The notes beneath the pieces were generated by a model that did not search any database, was not told the origin of the DNA, and saw only the letters and a program-made list of their open reading frames with translations. Shown here piece after piece: positions 15,789 through 24,482 of a DNA stretch of 51,255 bases. Made by a program: the position numbers and the translations under genes. The stretch comes from CAZWUK01 sp964636685 (GTDB taxonomy: Bacteria > Bacillota > Clostridia > Christensenellales > CAG-138), in assembly GCA_964636685.1 (NCBI GenBank), contig CAZWUK010000005.1, positions 1 through 51,255 of the forward strand, in the 5' to 3' direction. Positions within the stretch are counted from its first letter, which is position 1. Every line of letters starts with the position of its first letter.

Positions 15789-17462
15789 GTGCTTCGACAG
15801 CTGACCATCGATCATGTCGCTTTGATTGAACATTTGGAGATGGCATTTCCGGCGGGATTTACCGTGCTTACGGGCGAAACCGGCGCGGGGAAATCGATCA
15901 TCATCGAAGCGCTCAACTTTGTGTTGGGCGAACGGGCGAGCAGAGAACTGATCCAGTCCGGCGCGCCCAAGGCTTCTGTGGAAGCTTTGTTTTCTGTGGA
16001 TGAAAACGATTCGGTGCTCCAGATCCTGAAAGATAACGAACTGTCGCCGGAGGACGGCGAGCTGATCGTCAGCCGCGAACTGACCGCTTCCGGAAAAAAT
16101 ACCTGCCGTATCAACGGAACGCTGGTATCGGCTGCGGTGCTCAAGGAGGCGGGAGACGCGCTGGTTGATATTCACGGTCAGCACGCGCACCAGTCACTGC
16201 TGAACACACAAAATCATCTGTCGTTTCTCGACGCGTTTTCCGGCATGGAAACAGCCGCGCTGCGTGTAAAAACGCAGGAGGTTTACCACATCTACAGCAA
16301 AACAAAACAACGTCTTGCCGAATTGGAGAGAAACGAACGTGACCGCGATCGGCGGCTGGATCTGCTGTCCTATCAGATGAAGGAGATCGACAAAGCACAG
16401 CTGATCCCGGGGGAGGAGGAGGAGCTGTTGGAACGGCGGCAAATGCTGCAAAATTCCCAGCTCATCATGGAATCTCTGGATACAGCCGTTGAGCTGCTCT
16501 CTGGCGAAACCGGCGCATTGCCGTCTCTTTCCAGCGCGCTGCGTACGCTTGACAATATCACTGGCTATCACAAGGATAGCGCCGAACCGACGGAGCGTCT
16601 GCGGGATAGCTATTATACGGTCGAGGATGCAGCGATGACAATCCGCGATCTGCGCAGCAATTTTTCCTATGAGCCGGATTCGCTGGACGGTGTGGAATGG
16701 CGTCTAGAAACGATTTCTTCGCTCAAACGAAAATATGGCGAGGACATTCCTGCGATTTTAGCTTATCGTGAAAAAATCGGGGAAGAATACGATCTGCTGG
16801 AATACGGAGAAGCACGTAAAGAAGAATTGCAGACAGCATATGCGGCTGCGGAAAAAGAATATCAGCAGCTTGCGAAAAAGCTATCCGTACTGCGGCAGGA
16901 AGCGGCCAAGCGTCTCTCCACTTGCCTGATTTCTGAGTTTTCAGACCTGGGCATGCCGGGCGCGCAGTTTGAAACGCTGATCGTGGAAACCACACCTATG
17001 GCAACCGGTATCGACACGGTGGAATTTTTGATTTCTACCAATCGAGGCGAACCGGTAAAACCGCTTGCAAAGGTAGCGTCAGGCGGCGAAATCTCACGTA
17101 TCATGCTGGCGTTTAAGTCCGTCCTCGCGGGCGGAGACGGGATTCCGACGATGGTATTCGACGAAATTGACACGGGTATCAGCGGGCTTGTTGGGAATGC
17201 GGTTGCAAAAAAGATGCTGCAAATTTCTAAATTGCGGCAGGTTCTTTGCATTACGCATCTGCCGCAGATTGCGGCTTGCGCGGAGGCACAGTTCTTTGTA
17301 TACAAGGAGTCGCTGAACGGGAGAACCCACTCCAGTGCGCTGCGCTTGGACGAGGAGGGACGGCGCCGCGAGCTTGCGCGCATCATGGGAAGCGAACCGA
17401 GTGATCCGATCGCGTTGCAGCACGCAAGACAGCTCATTGAAACGGCACGGCATAATTCATAA
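15789..17462 (+). CDS. recN: DNA repair protein RecN
   Basis: A 557-residue SMC-like ATPase for double-strand break repair. Walker A is LTGETGAGKSIIIEAL near residue 30; two coiled-coil arms fill about residues 150-350; the ABC signature VASGGEISRIMLAF and Walker B TMVFDEIDTGISG follow. The start is a GTG after GGAGGGGG. The length matches the family. Confidence 0.96.
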   Translation: MLRQLTIDHVALIEHLEMAFPAGFTVLTGETGAGKSIIIEALNFVLGERASRELIQSGAPKASVEALFSVDENDSVLQILKDNELSPEDGELIVSRELTASGKNTCRINGTLVSAAVLKEAGDALVDIHGQHAHQSLLNTQNHLSFLDAFSGMETAALRVKTQEVYHIYSKTKQRLAELERNERDRDRRLDLLSYQMKEIDKAQLIPGEEEELLERRQMLQNSQLIMESLDTAVELLSGETGALPSLSSALRTLDNITGYHKDSAEPTERLRDSYYTVEDAAMTIRDLRSNFSYEPDSLDGVEWRLETISSLKRKYGEDIPAILAYREKIGEEYDLLEYGEARKEELQTAYAAAEKEYQQLAKKLSVLRQEAAKRLSTCLISEFSDLGMPGAQFETLIVETTPMATGIDTVEFLISTNRGEPVKPLAKVASGGEISRIMLAFKSVLAGGDGIPTMVFDEIDTGISGLVGNAVAKKMLQISKLRQVLCITHLPQIAACAEAQFFVYKESLNGRTHSSALRLDEEGRRRELARIMGSEPSDPIALQHARQLIETARHNS

Positions 17463-17520
17463 TATCCTGTACAACCTAACCTAAACTGTGCTTTCACAGA
17501 AAAAACGGTAGGGTCAGGAT

Positions 17521-18777
17521 GTGTTATATCTGCGTATTTGCGTAAAAAAGATACTTCTTTATATTGCGGGCATATCATTTTGTGCCGCCTTGTTTGCAAT
17601 CAATTACTCCGAACCGATTCGGTTGATTCGGTCGCTGCCTCCCACACTGCATCTTTCGCAGGATCCATCGGAAGATCCCGATTATCTGCGCATGGATCAA
17701 AAGGCGTCCGGCATCGTGCCGGTTACGGCGTCAACGGATGAACGCTTGTCACAGGCACGGCAGTCCTCGGATTACACCTATCGATTGTTCCATGTGATAC
17801 CGCTGCGTACGATTACCGTAGAACGCGGCGATTCGGTTTTTCTGGTACCAGGAGGAAGCGCGGTCGGGATCACGATTCGTACAAACGGCGTTCTGGTGGT
17901 AGGGCTGGGAAGCGTCGTAACCGAGCAGGGAACATTCAGCCCGGGCGCATCGGCGGGGCTTGTGCCAGGGGATACGATACTGGAGGTAAATGGGACAACC
18001 GTCGAAAACGCCGTGCATCTTTCAAAGCTTTGTGAGAGCGCTTCAAACGGGGCGGCGCTGACGGTGCTGCGGGACGGCCAGAAGCTGAAGGTGACGGCGA
18101 CGCCGCAAAAGGACGCGGACGACGGCGTCGGACGGCTTGGTATATGGGTGCGCGACAGTACCGCAGGCGTAGGAACGTTCTCCTTTTATGATCGGGCGAC
18201 GGGTTGGTTTGCGGCGCTGGGACATCCTGTGTCCGACGTCGATACCGAAACGACGCTTTCGATCCGAGAAGGAAAGATCGTGAGATCCGAGATCGTCGAT
18301 GTGATTCGCGGAAAGCGGGGAGAACCGGGCGAACTGCTTGGCGTCTTTTCTGCGTCGGGCGCCGCGGAAGGCGAACTGCGCGCGAATTCCGAATTTGGCA
18401 TATTCGGCGTTATGAATGCGCCATATGAAAATGCGCTTGTGGACGCCGTGCCGCTGGGATATGCGTATGAAGCGCATTTGGGCGAGGCTACCGTGTTGAC
18501 GACCGTTGCGGGAGATCGGGTCGAGGCGTTTCAATGCGAGATATCGCATGTGGATGCGCAGGATACGCCTTCCGCAAAAGGCTTGGTCGTTACAGTGACC
18601 GATGAAACCTTGCTCGATCTTACCGGCGGTATTGTGCAGGGCATGAGCGGCAGCCCGGTGATTCAGGACGGAAAGCTTGTGGCTATTGTAACGCATGTTT
18701 TTGTCAACGACCCGACGAAGGGATATTGCGTGTATGCGGAATGGATGTTCCGGCAGATGCAGCTGGCAGCTTCATAA
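17521..18777 (+). CDS. spoIVB: SpoIVB serine peptidase
   Basis: The forespore-secreted protease that triggers processing of pro-sigma-K through SpoIVFA/SpoIVFB. The 418-residue protein has an N-terminal membrane anchor (residues 8-27), a PDZ domain at about 115-192, and an S55 peptidase domain. The catalytic triad can be placed at H235 (AALGHPVSD), D361 (VTDETLL) and S378 (GMSGSPVI), all present. The start is a GTG with only a weak ribosome site. It precedes spo0A, the conserved pairing in spore formers. Confidence 0.95.
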   Translation: MLYLRICVKKILLYIAGISFCAALFAINYSEPIRLIRSLPPTLHLSQDPSEDPDYLRMDQKASGIVPVTASTDERLSQARQSSDYTYRLFHVIPLRTITVERGDSVFLVPGGSAVGITIRTNGVLVVGLGSVVTEQGTFSPGASAGLVPGDTILEVNGTTVENAVHLSKLCESASNGAALTVLRDGQKLKVTATPQKDADDGVGRLGIWVRDSTAGVGTFSFYDRATGWFAALGHPVSDVDTETTLSIREGKIVRSEIVDVIRGKRGEPGELLGVFSASGAAEGELRANSEFGIFGVMNAPYENALVDAVPLGYAYEAHLGEATVLTTVAGDRVEAFQCEISHVDAQDTPSAKGLVVTVTDETLLDLTGGIVQGMSGSPVIQDGKLVAIVTHVFVNDPTKGYCVYAEWMFRQMQLAAS

Positions 18778-18798
18778 GGGGACTTGGGAGGGGAATAT

Positions 18799-19566
18799 AT
18801 GGGAAAGGTTTGCTGGAATCTTTTGGTTGCCAGCGCCAGCGAAAGCGATCTCACCGGTTTGACGCATGTTTTTTATGGCCTGAAGGAGATTCGCTTGCTG
18901 CCGCCGGCGCGTACCGGAGCTGCGACGCTCCGCACGCTTTCCAGCCAGACTGTGGATATTCTGATGCTGGATCTTTCTATCTCGCAGATTGACGGTCTAT
19001 CCGTTTTGGAGCGCGTCAGCGCGGCGCCCAAGAAGCTGCGCCCCACTGTGTTTTTAATGTCCTCTTTTACCGATGATCGTTTGCTGCGCATGGTGCACGA
19101 CAAGGCGGTCTACTGTTTTATCAAGCCGTTGAATTACGCCAATGTGGCGCTTCGGGTTCTGCAGCTGATGCGGTTTTCTCTGATGCCGGAAACGGCGGAA
19201 CCGGTCAGCCCGAAAACATTGCCTGAAAAGATCACATTATATATTTGTGCGATGGGTGTTCCGGCGCATTTAAAGGGATACCCGTTTTTACGCGATAGCG
19301 TGCAGATCTATCTGGAATGGGTGGACAAAGGACGCGTCAGCATCACAAACACGATTTATCCGGAGATTGCCAAAAGGTATGACACCAGAGCGCCGCTTGT
19401 AGAGCACGCGATGCGCACAGCCATTGAAACCGCATGGACGCGCGGAAACATTGACAAGCTTCATGAGTATTTCGGCTACACGGTAAACGATAAAAAGGGA
19501 AAACCAAGTAATCTGGAGTTTGTCGCGATGATTGCCGAACGCATTCGCAACAATATGCCGGTCTGA
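18799..19566 (+). CDS. spo0A: Spo0A homologue with degenerate receiver domain
   Basis: The master sporulation regulator by context and by its C-terminal DNA-binding domain (residues 145-255: GVPAHLKGYPFLRDSV, IYPEIAKRYDTRAPLVEHA, GYTVNDKKGKPSNLEFVAM), all well kept. The N-terminal receiver (1-120) keeps the phospho-acceptor D58 (ILMLDLS), S88 and K109 (FIKPL), but the acidic Asp-Asp pair that binds Mg in Bacillus Spo0A (VADDN) is replaced by VASAS (S12, A13). Phosphorylation chemistry may therefore be altered. GGGAGGGG precedes the ATG at 18799. The gene directly follows spoIVB. Confidence 0.9.
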   Translation: MGKVCWNLLVASASESDLTGLTHVFYGLKEIRLLPPARTGAATLRTLSSQTVDILMLDLSISQIDGLSVLERVSAAPKKLRPTVFLMSSFTDDRLLRMVHDKAVYCFIKPLNYANVALRVLQLMRFSLMPETAEPVSPKTLPEKITLYICAMGVPAHLKGYPFLRDSVQIYLEWVDKGRVSITNTIYPEIAKRYDTRAPLVEHAMRTAIETAWTRGNIDKLHEYFGYTVNDKKGKPSNLEFVAMIAERIRNNMPV

Positions 19567-19575
19567 TTCTTCGCC

Positions 19576-19604
19576 GCATAGGATTGTCCGAAAAAGCATA
19601 CAAT
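19576..19604 (+). promoter_or_regulatory. Candidate sigma-E promoter before the SpoIIM-like gene
   Basis: GCATAGG (19576-19582), a 14-base spacer and CATACAAT (19597-19604). The -10 box is a perfect match to the Bacillus sigma-E consensus and the -35 matches five of seven positions. spoIIM is a sigma-E gene in Bacillus subtilis. Confidence 0.5.
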
Positions 19605-19609
19605 CCACT

Positions 19610-20218
19610 ATGCGGGACATGTTGCCAAACAAATTGAATGCGGGGGAATTTATCCGATGCTTTTTACCGCAAAGCATCGCTTTTCTGTTTCTCTATGCGT
19701 TTGGCGCGCTATTTGGCAGCGGTGCATTTTTGCGCCATTTCGAATCCTTTGCGGCGTCGCTTCTGTGGGAAGCAGCCCGGCCGGACAGTGCGATGCTGAT
19801 GCAGTATTGTGTTCAGCTGCTGCTTTTTGAGCTGCTCTGGGCAAGCGTTGTGCTGCTTGCCGGAAGGTATGCGGCGGCGCTTCCACTGTGGGGAATTGCA
19901 GTGCTTGCCGCAGGCGCTGTGGACGGAATGCAGATCGGATTTTGCAAACTGTGCAATCTGCTAACGCAGCAGCCAACGATTTTTTTTGCCGGCATATTGC
20001 CGCTTGCGCTGACAGTTCCGTTTCGGATGGCATATGCCGCGAACCCGATTTACTGGCATATGGCGTTGCGCGGAAATAATCCCGGAAAGCATGGAAAACC
20101 GGCGGTTCTTGAAGAATACGTTTTTGCCGGAAGCGTTTTTCTTGTTCTGCTTGTGATGGCGGCAATACGGTGCCTGCTGCCGAATTTTTGCCTGAATGAG
20201 GCATTTTCAGTGAATTGA
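19610..20218 (+). CDS. SpoIIM-like polytopic membrane protein
   Basis: A protein of about 200 residues with five or six membrane helices, no enzymatic motif, between spo0A and deoB. SpoIIM, a DMP-complex scaffold for engulfment, has this size and topology and lies near the deoB (drm) gene in many Bacillota, and the upstream sequence looks like a sigma-E promoter. Sequence similarity to known SpoIIM cannot be asserted by eye. The start is uncertain: ATGs at 19610 and 19619 lack a clear ribosome site, and the predicted transcript start is almost on them, so a later start such as TTG 19634 is possible. Confidence 0.6.
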   Translation: MRDMLPNKLNAGEFIRCFLPQSIAFLFLYAFGALFGSGAFLRHFESFAASLLWEAARPDSAMLMQYCVQLLLFELLWASVVLLAGRYAAALPLWGIAVLAAGAVDGMQIGFCKLCNLLTQQPTIFFAGILPLALTVPFRMAYAANPIYWHMALRGNNPGKHGKPAVLEEYVFAGSVFLVLLVMAAIRCLLPNFCLNEAFSVN

Positions 20219-20243
20219 CGGCATTTGCTGCACGTGTTACACT
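20215..20243 (+). promoter_or_regulatory. Sigma-A promoter of deoB-punA
   Basis: TTGACG (20215-20220), 17 bases, TACACT (20238-20243). The predicted start near 20250 leaves only about a dozen bases before the ATG, with AAGGAGGTGA at the very 5' end of the message. Confidence 0.6.
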
Positions 20244-20261
20244 ACGAAGGAGGTGAATAAG

Positions 20262-21437
20262 ATGAAGAAACGTGCCATATTGATCGTTCTTGACAGCGCG
20301 GGATTTGGCGAAATGCCGGATGCGGCTGAATTTGGTGACGTCGGTTCCAACACGATTGGCAATATTTATTTGCAGCGCGGAAAACTGGCATTGCCGAACA
20401 TGTATCGGCTGGGACTTGCGCACATTGATGGAAGCGTGATTCCGCACGGCGATTTTACGCCGACTGGCAGCTATGGGAAGTGCGCCGAAGTGACGCATGC
20501 CAAAGATACGACCTGCGGACATTGGGAGATGGCGGGTCTTCCGCTGAAGAACGCCTTCAAAACGTTTCCCAACGGCTTTCCCGCGGAGCTGATTGAACAA
20601 TTTGAGCGCGCTATCGGCCGAAAGGCAATCGGCAATGAAGTTGCAAGCGGCACGGAGATCATCCAGCGGCTTGGCGATGCGCACGTAAAAACCGGCAGCC
20701 CCATCGTCTACACCTCTGCCGACAGCGTGTTCCAGATTGCAGCGCATGAGAACGTGATTCCGTTGGACGAGCAGTACCGCATCTGCGAGATTGCCCGCGA
20801 AATGTTGGTAGGCGATTGGATGGTCGGACGTGTGATTGCGCGCCCGTTTATCGGTGACAGCGGAAACTACACGCGTACCGAGAACCGGCGTGATTTTGCG
20901 CTGGAGCCGTTTTCCGATACGGTGCTGGACAAGCTCCAAAAGCGGGGGCTGGAAACGGTCGGGATCGGTAAGATCGAAGACATTTTCTGCCACCGTGGCA
21001 TTACTACCGTAGATCATACCAAAAACAATCCGGCGGGAACGGCGTCCACAATTCAGTTTATCAAGCAGGGTCGGGGAAGCTTTATCTTTACCAATCTTGT
21101 GGATTTTGACATGCTGTATGGACACCGCAACAACGTGGAGGGCTACGCTGCGGCATTGGAGACGTTCGACGCCGCTTTGCCGGAGATTCTTCAGGCAATG
21201 CAGCCGGATGATATTCTCATGATTACAGCGGATCACGGGTGCGATCCGACAACGCCCAGCACGGATCATTCGCGCGAATACATTCCGCTTTTGGTGGCCG
21301 GCGCGAACATTCAACCCGGCGTTAATCTGCACATCCGTCATTCCTTTGCGGACATTGGCGCGACGGTATATGAGTATCTGACGGAGGAAGCATTTGGAGT
21401 TGGAGAATCGTTTCTTTCTGAGATTTTGAAAGGATAA
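20262..21437 (+). CDS. deoB: Phosphopentomutase
   Basis: Interconverts (deoxy)ribose 1-phosphate and 5-phosphate in nucleoside catabolism. The 391-residue protein has the alkaline-phosphatase fold metal motifs LIVLDSAGFGEMPDA near the N terminus, the phospho-threonine site AKDTTCGHWEM, and LMITADHGCDPTTPSTDHSRE near the C terminus. The ATG at 20262 is correctly spaced from AAGGAGGTG; an in-frame GTG nine bases earlier lies inside that site. It forms an operon with punA. Confidence 0.97.
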   Translation: MKKRAILIVLDSAGFGEMPDAAEFGDVGSNTIGNIYLQRGKLALPNMYRLGLAHIDGSVIPHGDFTPTGSYGKCAEVTHAKDTTCGHWEMAGLPLKNAFKTFPNGFPAELIEQFERAIGRKAIGNEVASGTEIIQRLGDAHVKTGSPIVYTSADSVFQIAAHENVIPLDEQYRICEIAREMLVGDWMVGRVIARPFIGDSGNYTRTENRRDFALEPFSDTVLDKLQKRGLETVGIGKIEDIFCHRGITTVDHTKNNPAGTASTIQFIKQGRGSFIFTNLVDFDMLYGHRNNVEGYAAALETFDAALPEILQAMQPDDILMITADHGCDPTTPSTDHSREYIPLLVAGANIQPGVNLHIRHSFADIGATVYEYLTEEAFGVGESFLSEILKG

Positions 21438-21440
21438 ACT

Positions 21441-22259
21441 ATGGAAACCGCGGTTCAAAATGCGCTCAACGCCCTAAAACCCTTCCTGCCTGAAGGAGAA
21501 ACGCCGATCGGAATCGTACTTGGCTCCGGACTTGGCGAATATGCCGCTACGCTTCAGAATCCACATTATATCAACTATGCGGACATTCCTGAGCATCCGG
21601 TTTCCCATGTGCAGGGGCATGTCGGACGCTATGTGATCGGGCGAAAATTCGGAAAACCCGTCATCGCCATGCAGGGGCGCTTTCATTTTTATGAGGGCAA
21701 CCCGCAGTCGCAGCTTGCAACCGGCATTCGATCGATGTATCTTGCCGGTGTACGGCGCGTACTCCTGACCAATGCCGCGGGCGGTGTAGATCCTGCCTTT
21801 CGTCCGGGTACGTTGATGATGATCGCCGATCATATCAATTTCTCGGGCAGCAATCCTCTGATTGGCGCAAACGACGACGCTTTCGGGCCGCGTTTTCCCG
21901 ACCAGAGCGAGGTCTATCCGCAGAGAATACGCGACGCGCTCCGGGAGCGGTGTGCTGCTGACGGAATCACCCTCGAAGAGGGCGTGTACATGATGTTCTC
22001 CGGGCCTTGCTTCGAGACGCCGGCAGAAATTCGCGCGGCGCGGGTACTTGGCGCATCCGCGGTCGGCATGTCAACCGTTCCGGAGGCGATTGCGGCAGCG
22101 CATTGCGGTATGGAGGCGCTGGGACTCTCGCTCATTACCAATCTGGCGGCAGGGATTTTGAAGCAAAAGCTGACACACGAGGAGGTGCAGCAGACCGCTG
22201 CAGAAACGGCTGTAACGTTTTCCAAAGTCATCGACATTGCTATAAGAGACGTGCTGTAA
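21441..22259 (+). CDS. punA: Purine nucleoside phosphorylase
   Basis: Splits purine nucleosides with phosphate to base and ribose 1-phosphate, which DeoB then converts. The 272-residue protein shows the trimeric PNP family motifs: LGSGLGEY, HVQGHVGRYVIG, MQGRFHFYEG, LLTNAAGG, GVYMMFSGPCFETPAEI and VGMSTVPEAIAA. It starts three bases after the deoB stop. Confidence 0.96.
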   Translation: METAVQNALNALKPFLPEGETPIGIVLGSGLGEYAATLQNPHYINYADIPEHPVSHVQGHVGRYVIGRKFGKPVIAMQGRFHFYEGNPQSQLATGIRSMYLAGVRRVLLTNAAGGVDPAFRPGTLMMIADHINFSGSNPLIGANDDAFGPRFPDQSEVYPQRIRDALRERCAADGITLEEGVYMMFSGPCFETPAEIRAARVLGASAVGMSTVPEAIAAAHCGMEALGLSLITNLAAGILKQKLTHEEVQQTAAETAVTFSKVIDIAIRDVL

Positions 22260-22340
22260 TATCGGGAGTGAGAACGCGGCGTCCGATATACGGACGAAAC
22301 GGCGGATCAAGCAGGAGCGATCGGATCTTAATTTTGTGCA

Positions 22341-22370
22341 AAAAAAGGGCGAATAAACGCTCTTTTTTTT
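22341..22370 (+). terminator. Intrinsic terminator after deoB-punA
   Basis: An A-rich run with GGGCG, a short loop and CGCTC followed by eight T residues. It ends just before the iscR -35 box, separating the two units. Confidence 0.7.
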
Positions 22371-22371
22371 G

Positions 22372-22400
22372 TTGACAATACCCGATAGAAATGATAGAGT
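22372..22400 (+). promoter_or_regulatory. Sigma-A promoter of the isc operon
   Basis: A near-consensus TTGACA (22372-22377), 17 bases and TAGAGT (22395-22400), about 37 bases before the iscR ATG. Confidence 0.85.
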
Positions 22401-22402
22401 AT
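22378..22402. promoter_or_regulatory. IscR type-1-like operator over the isc promoter
   Basis: The 25 bases begin ATACCCGAT and end GATAGAGTAT. They agree at 20 of 25 positions with the published IscR type-1 consensus (ATASYYGAC half, seven-base AT-rich centre, AGTCRRSTAT half). They fill the whole space between the -35 and -10 boxes, so bound regulator would block RNA polymerase. A second copy of the half-site (TCGGGTATT, the reverse complement) lies at 22427-22435 next to the start codon. Confidence 0.7.
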
Positions 22403-22436
22403 TCTCATAAAAGGCAACCGGGAAGGTCGGGTATTC

Positions 22437-22886
22437 ATGAAACTGTCAACCAGAAGCAGATATGGATTAAAAGCGGTGGTCGATCTTGCGGTCAACTACG
22501 GCGCGGGGCCCGTTTCGCTGACGACGCTTGCGGGAATGCAGGGTATTTCTGAGGCGTACCTGGAGCAGTTGCTGCGCATTTTGAAGCAGGAGGAGGTTGT
22601 TCGGACGATCCGTGGCGTTCAGGGCGGTTATGAGCTGACTGCAGATCCGGCTACGATCACGGTCGATCGGGTGCTGCGCGTGCTGGAGGGGTCTACCGCC
22701 GTGGTAGATTGCGTCGGTTCCAATCAGTCCGCCTGCGACAATGCCTGCACCTGCTCGGCGCGTCCTCTGTTTATGAAGCTGCAATCCAAGATTGATGCCG
22801 TACTTTCGGATACCTCCATTGCCGATTTGGCGGCGGACTATATTGAACAAAAGAGGCGAGTAACAAATGCAACGGGTTTATCTTGA
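22437..22886 (+). CDS. iscR: Rrf2 family regulator, IscR-like
   Basis: A 149-residue winged-helix regulator beginning MKLSTRSRYGLKAVVDLA, the Rrf2 hallmark, with recognition helix SEAYLEQLLRILKQ. The C-terminal half holds a cysteine cluster (VVDCVGSNQSACDNACTCS), expected to hold an Fe-S cluster. It heads the iscS-iscU operon, and the operator over its promoter matches the IscR type, so it probably represses the operon when Fe-S supply is adequate. Cys-metabolism regulator CymR is the alternative, but that lacks the cysteines. It overlaps iscS by 20 bases. Confidence 0.9.
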   Translation: MKLSTRSRYGLKAVVDLAVNYGAGPVSLTTLAGMQGISEAYLEQLLRILKQEEVVRTIRGVQGGYELTADPATITVDRVLRVLEGSTAVVDCVGSNQSACDNACTCSARPLFMKLQSKIDAVLSDTSIADLAADYIEQKRRVTNATGLS

Positions 22887-24036
22887 TAATGCCGCGACCA
22901 CTGCGGTAAGAAAAGAAGTTGTCGATGCCATGCTGCCGTACTTTACGGAATACTACGGCAATCCCTCCAGCCTGCATTCGTTTGCGCGTGACGCCGAAAA
23001 GGGCGTTAGCATAGCGCGCGCGCAGGTGGCAAGGGCGATTGGCGCGGATACCGGAGAAATCATTTTTACCGGTGGCGGCAGCGAGAGCGACAATATGGTT
23101 TTGCGCGGGATCGTCGCTGCAAACCGAAAGAAAGGCAACCATGTGATTACGTCGGCAGTAGAGCATCACGCGATACTGCATACGCTGGAAGCTATGAAGA
23201 AAAACGGTGAGGCGACCGTTACCGTGCTTCCGGTGGACGAGTACGGACGCGTATCGGCCGAACAGGTGGAAAATGCTATCCGCGAAGATACGGTTCTTGT
23301 TTCTATTATGTTTGCCAACAATGAAGTGGGCACGATCATGCCGATTCCGGAAATCGGTGCGGTTTGCAAAAAGCACGGCGTGCTGTTCCATACGGACGCG
23401 GTGCAGGCAGTCGGTCATATTCCGGTGGACGTGCATGCCATGAATATCGACCTGCTGTCCATGTCGGGTCACAAATTCCATGGCCCCAAGGGAATCGGCG
23501 CATTGTACGTCAAAAAGGGCGTCAATATCCCGGCGCTGATTACGGGCGGAGGACAGGAACGGCATAAGCGCGCCGGTACCGAAAATGTGCCGGGCATTGT
23601 GGGGATGGGCGCGGCAATTGAATATGCCGTTGGCCATATGGCGGAGAATTCTAAAAAGATGATCGCTTTGCGCGACCGTCTGATCCATGAGATTCCCGCG
23701 CGTATTCCGTTTGTGAAGCTGAATGGGCATCCGACCGAGCGGCTGCCCAACAACGTGAATTACAGCATCAAGTACATCGAAGGCGAATCCATTCTTTTGA
23801 TGCTGGACATCAACGGAATCGCCGCGTCGAGCGGATCCGCCTGCACCTCCGGATCGCTGGATCCCTCGCACGTGCTGCTGGCGATGGGGCTGACGCATGA
23901 GATCGCGCACGGATCGCTTCGCTTGACGCTCTCCGAGTTTACGACGGAGCAGGAAATCGACTATGTGATCGGGCTGCTTCCGCAGATCGTGGAGCGGCTG
24001 AGAAATATGTCACCACTTTATCACGAAGGGAAATAA
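22867..24036 (+). CDS. iscS: Cysteine desulfurase (NifS/IscS type)
   Basis: A PLP enzyme that takes sulphur from cysteine for Fe-S cluster assembly. The 389-residue protein shows YLDNAATTAVR at the N terminus, SAVEHHAILHTLE, HTDAVQAVGH, the PLP lysine in MSGHKFHGPKGIG, and the catalytic cysteine in SSGSACTSGSLDPSHVL. It hands sulphur to the IscU scaffold encoded next. The ATG at 22867 lies inside the iscR end, after GAGGCGAG. Confidence 0.96.
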   Translation: MQRVYLDNAATTAVRKEVVDAMLPYFTEYYGNPSSLHSFARDAEKGVSIARAQVARAIGADTGEIIFTGGGSESDNMVLRGIVAANRKKGNHVITSAVEHHAILHTLEAMKKNGEATVTVLPVDEYGRVSAEQVENAIREDTVLVSIMFANNEVGTIMPIPEIGAVCKKHGVLFHTDAVQAVGHIPVDVHAMNIDLLSMSGHKFHGPKGIGALYVKKGVNIPALITGGGQERHKRAGTENVPGIVGMGAAIEYAVGHMAENSKKMIALRDRLIHEIPARIPFVKLNGHPTERLPNNVNYSIKYIEGESILLMLDINGIAASSGSACTSGSLDPSHVLLAMGLTHEIAHGSLRLTLSEFTTEQEIDYVIGLLPQIVERLRNMSPLYHEGK

Positions 24037-24042
24037 GACGTC

Positions 24043-24420
24043 ATGTATACAGAAAAAGTAATGGATCATTTTCAGAATCCCCGTAATGTTGGAGAGATCC
24101 CCGATGCAAGCGGCGTCGGCATGGTTGGCAACGCAAAATGCGGCGATATTATGCAGATTTTCATCAAGGTCAATGATGACGACGTGATTGAGGATGTAAA
24201 ATTCAAGACCTTTGGTTGCGGCGCGGCGGTTGCGACGAGCTCCATGGCCACGGAAATGATTAAGGGTAAAAAGGTTGACGAAGCGCTCAAGCTCTCCAAT
24301 GCTGCGGTTGTGGAAGCGCTTGAAGGGCTTCCGCCGCAGAAGATTCACTGTTCGGTTCTGGCCGAAGAAGCGGTGAAGGCTGCGGTTGACGATTATCGCA
24401 AAAAGAAAGCCGAACGATAG
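24043..24420 (+). CDS. iscU: Iron-sulphur cluster scaffold IscU/NifU N-terminal type
   Basis: The 125-residue scaffold on which clusters are built. The three ligand cysteines are in NAKCGD, TFGCGAAVATSSM and KIHCSVLAEE, with the usual MDHFQNPRNVGE start. It is the single-domain form found beside cysteine desulfurase in many Clostridia. It begins six bases after the iscS stop. No HscA, HscB or ferredoxin gene follows. Confidence 0.96.
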   Translation: MYTEKVMDHFQNPRNVGEIPDASGVGMVGNAKCGDIMQIFIKVNDDDVIEDVKFKTFGCGAAVATSSMATEMIKGKKVDEALKLSNAAVVEALEGLPPQKIHCSVLAEEAVKAAVDDYRKKKAER

Positions 24421-24482
24421 GATACGGAAGCTTTATGCGGCAAATACTATCCTTGCATGGCGAAAGATGTGAGGTGAATGGC

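Noticed and set aside
15793..15799. TTCGACA near the recN start as a Spo0A box
   Set aside because: A seven-base match inside the coding start of recN with no promoter next to it is expected by chance.
19650..21458. A 602-codon open frame on the minus strand across the SpoIIM-like gene and deoB
   Set aside because: It lies antisense to a clear phosphopentomutase, has no ribosome site or recognisable motif, and its composition is what the third-position bias of the plus strand would produce.
22771..23910. A 379-codon open frame on the minus strand over iscS
   Set aside because: Antisense to a cysteine desulfurase with all catalytic residues; rich in His and Arg, as shadow frames are.
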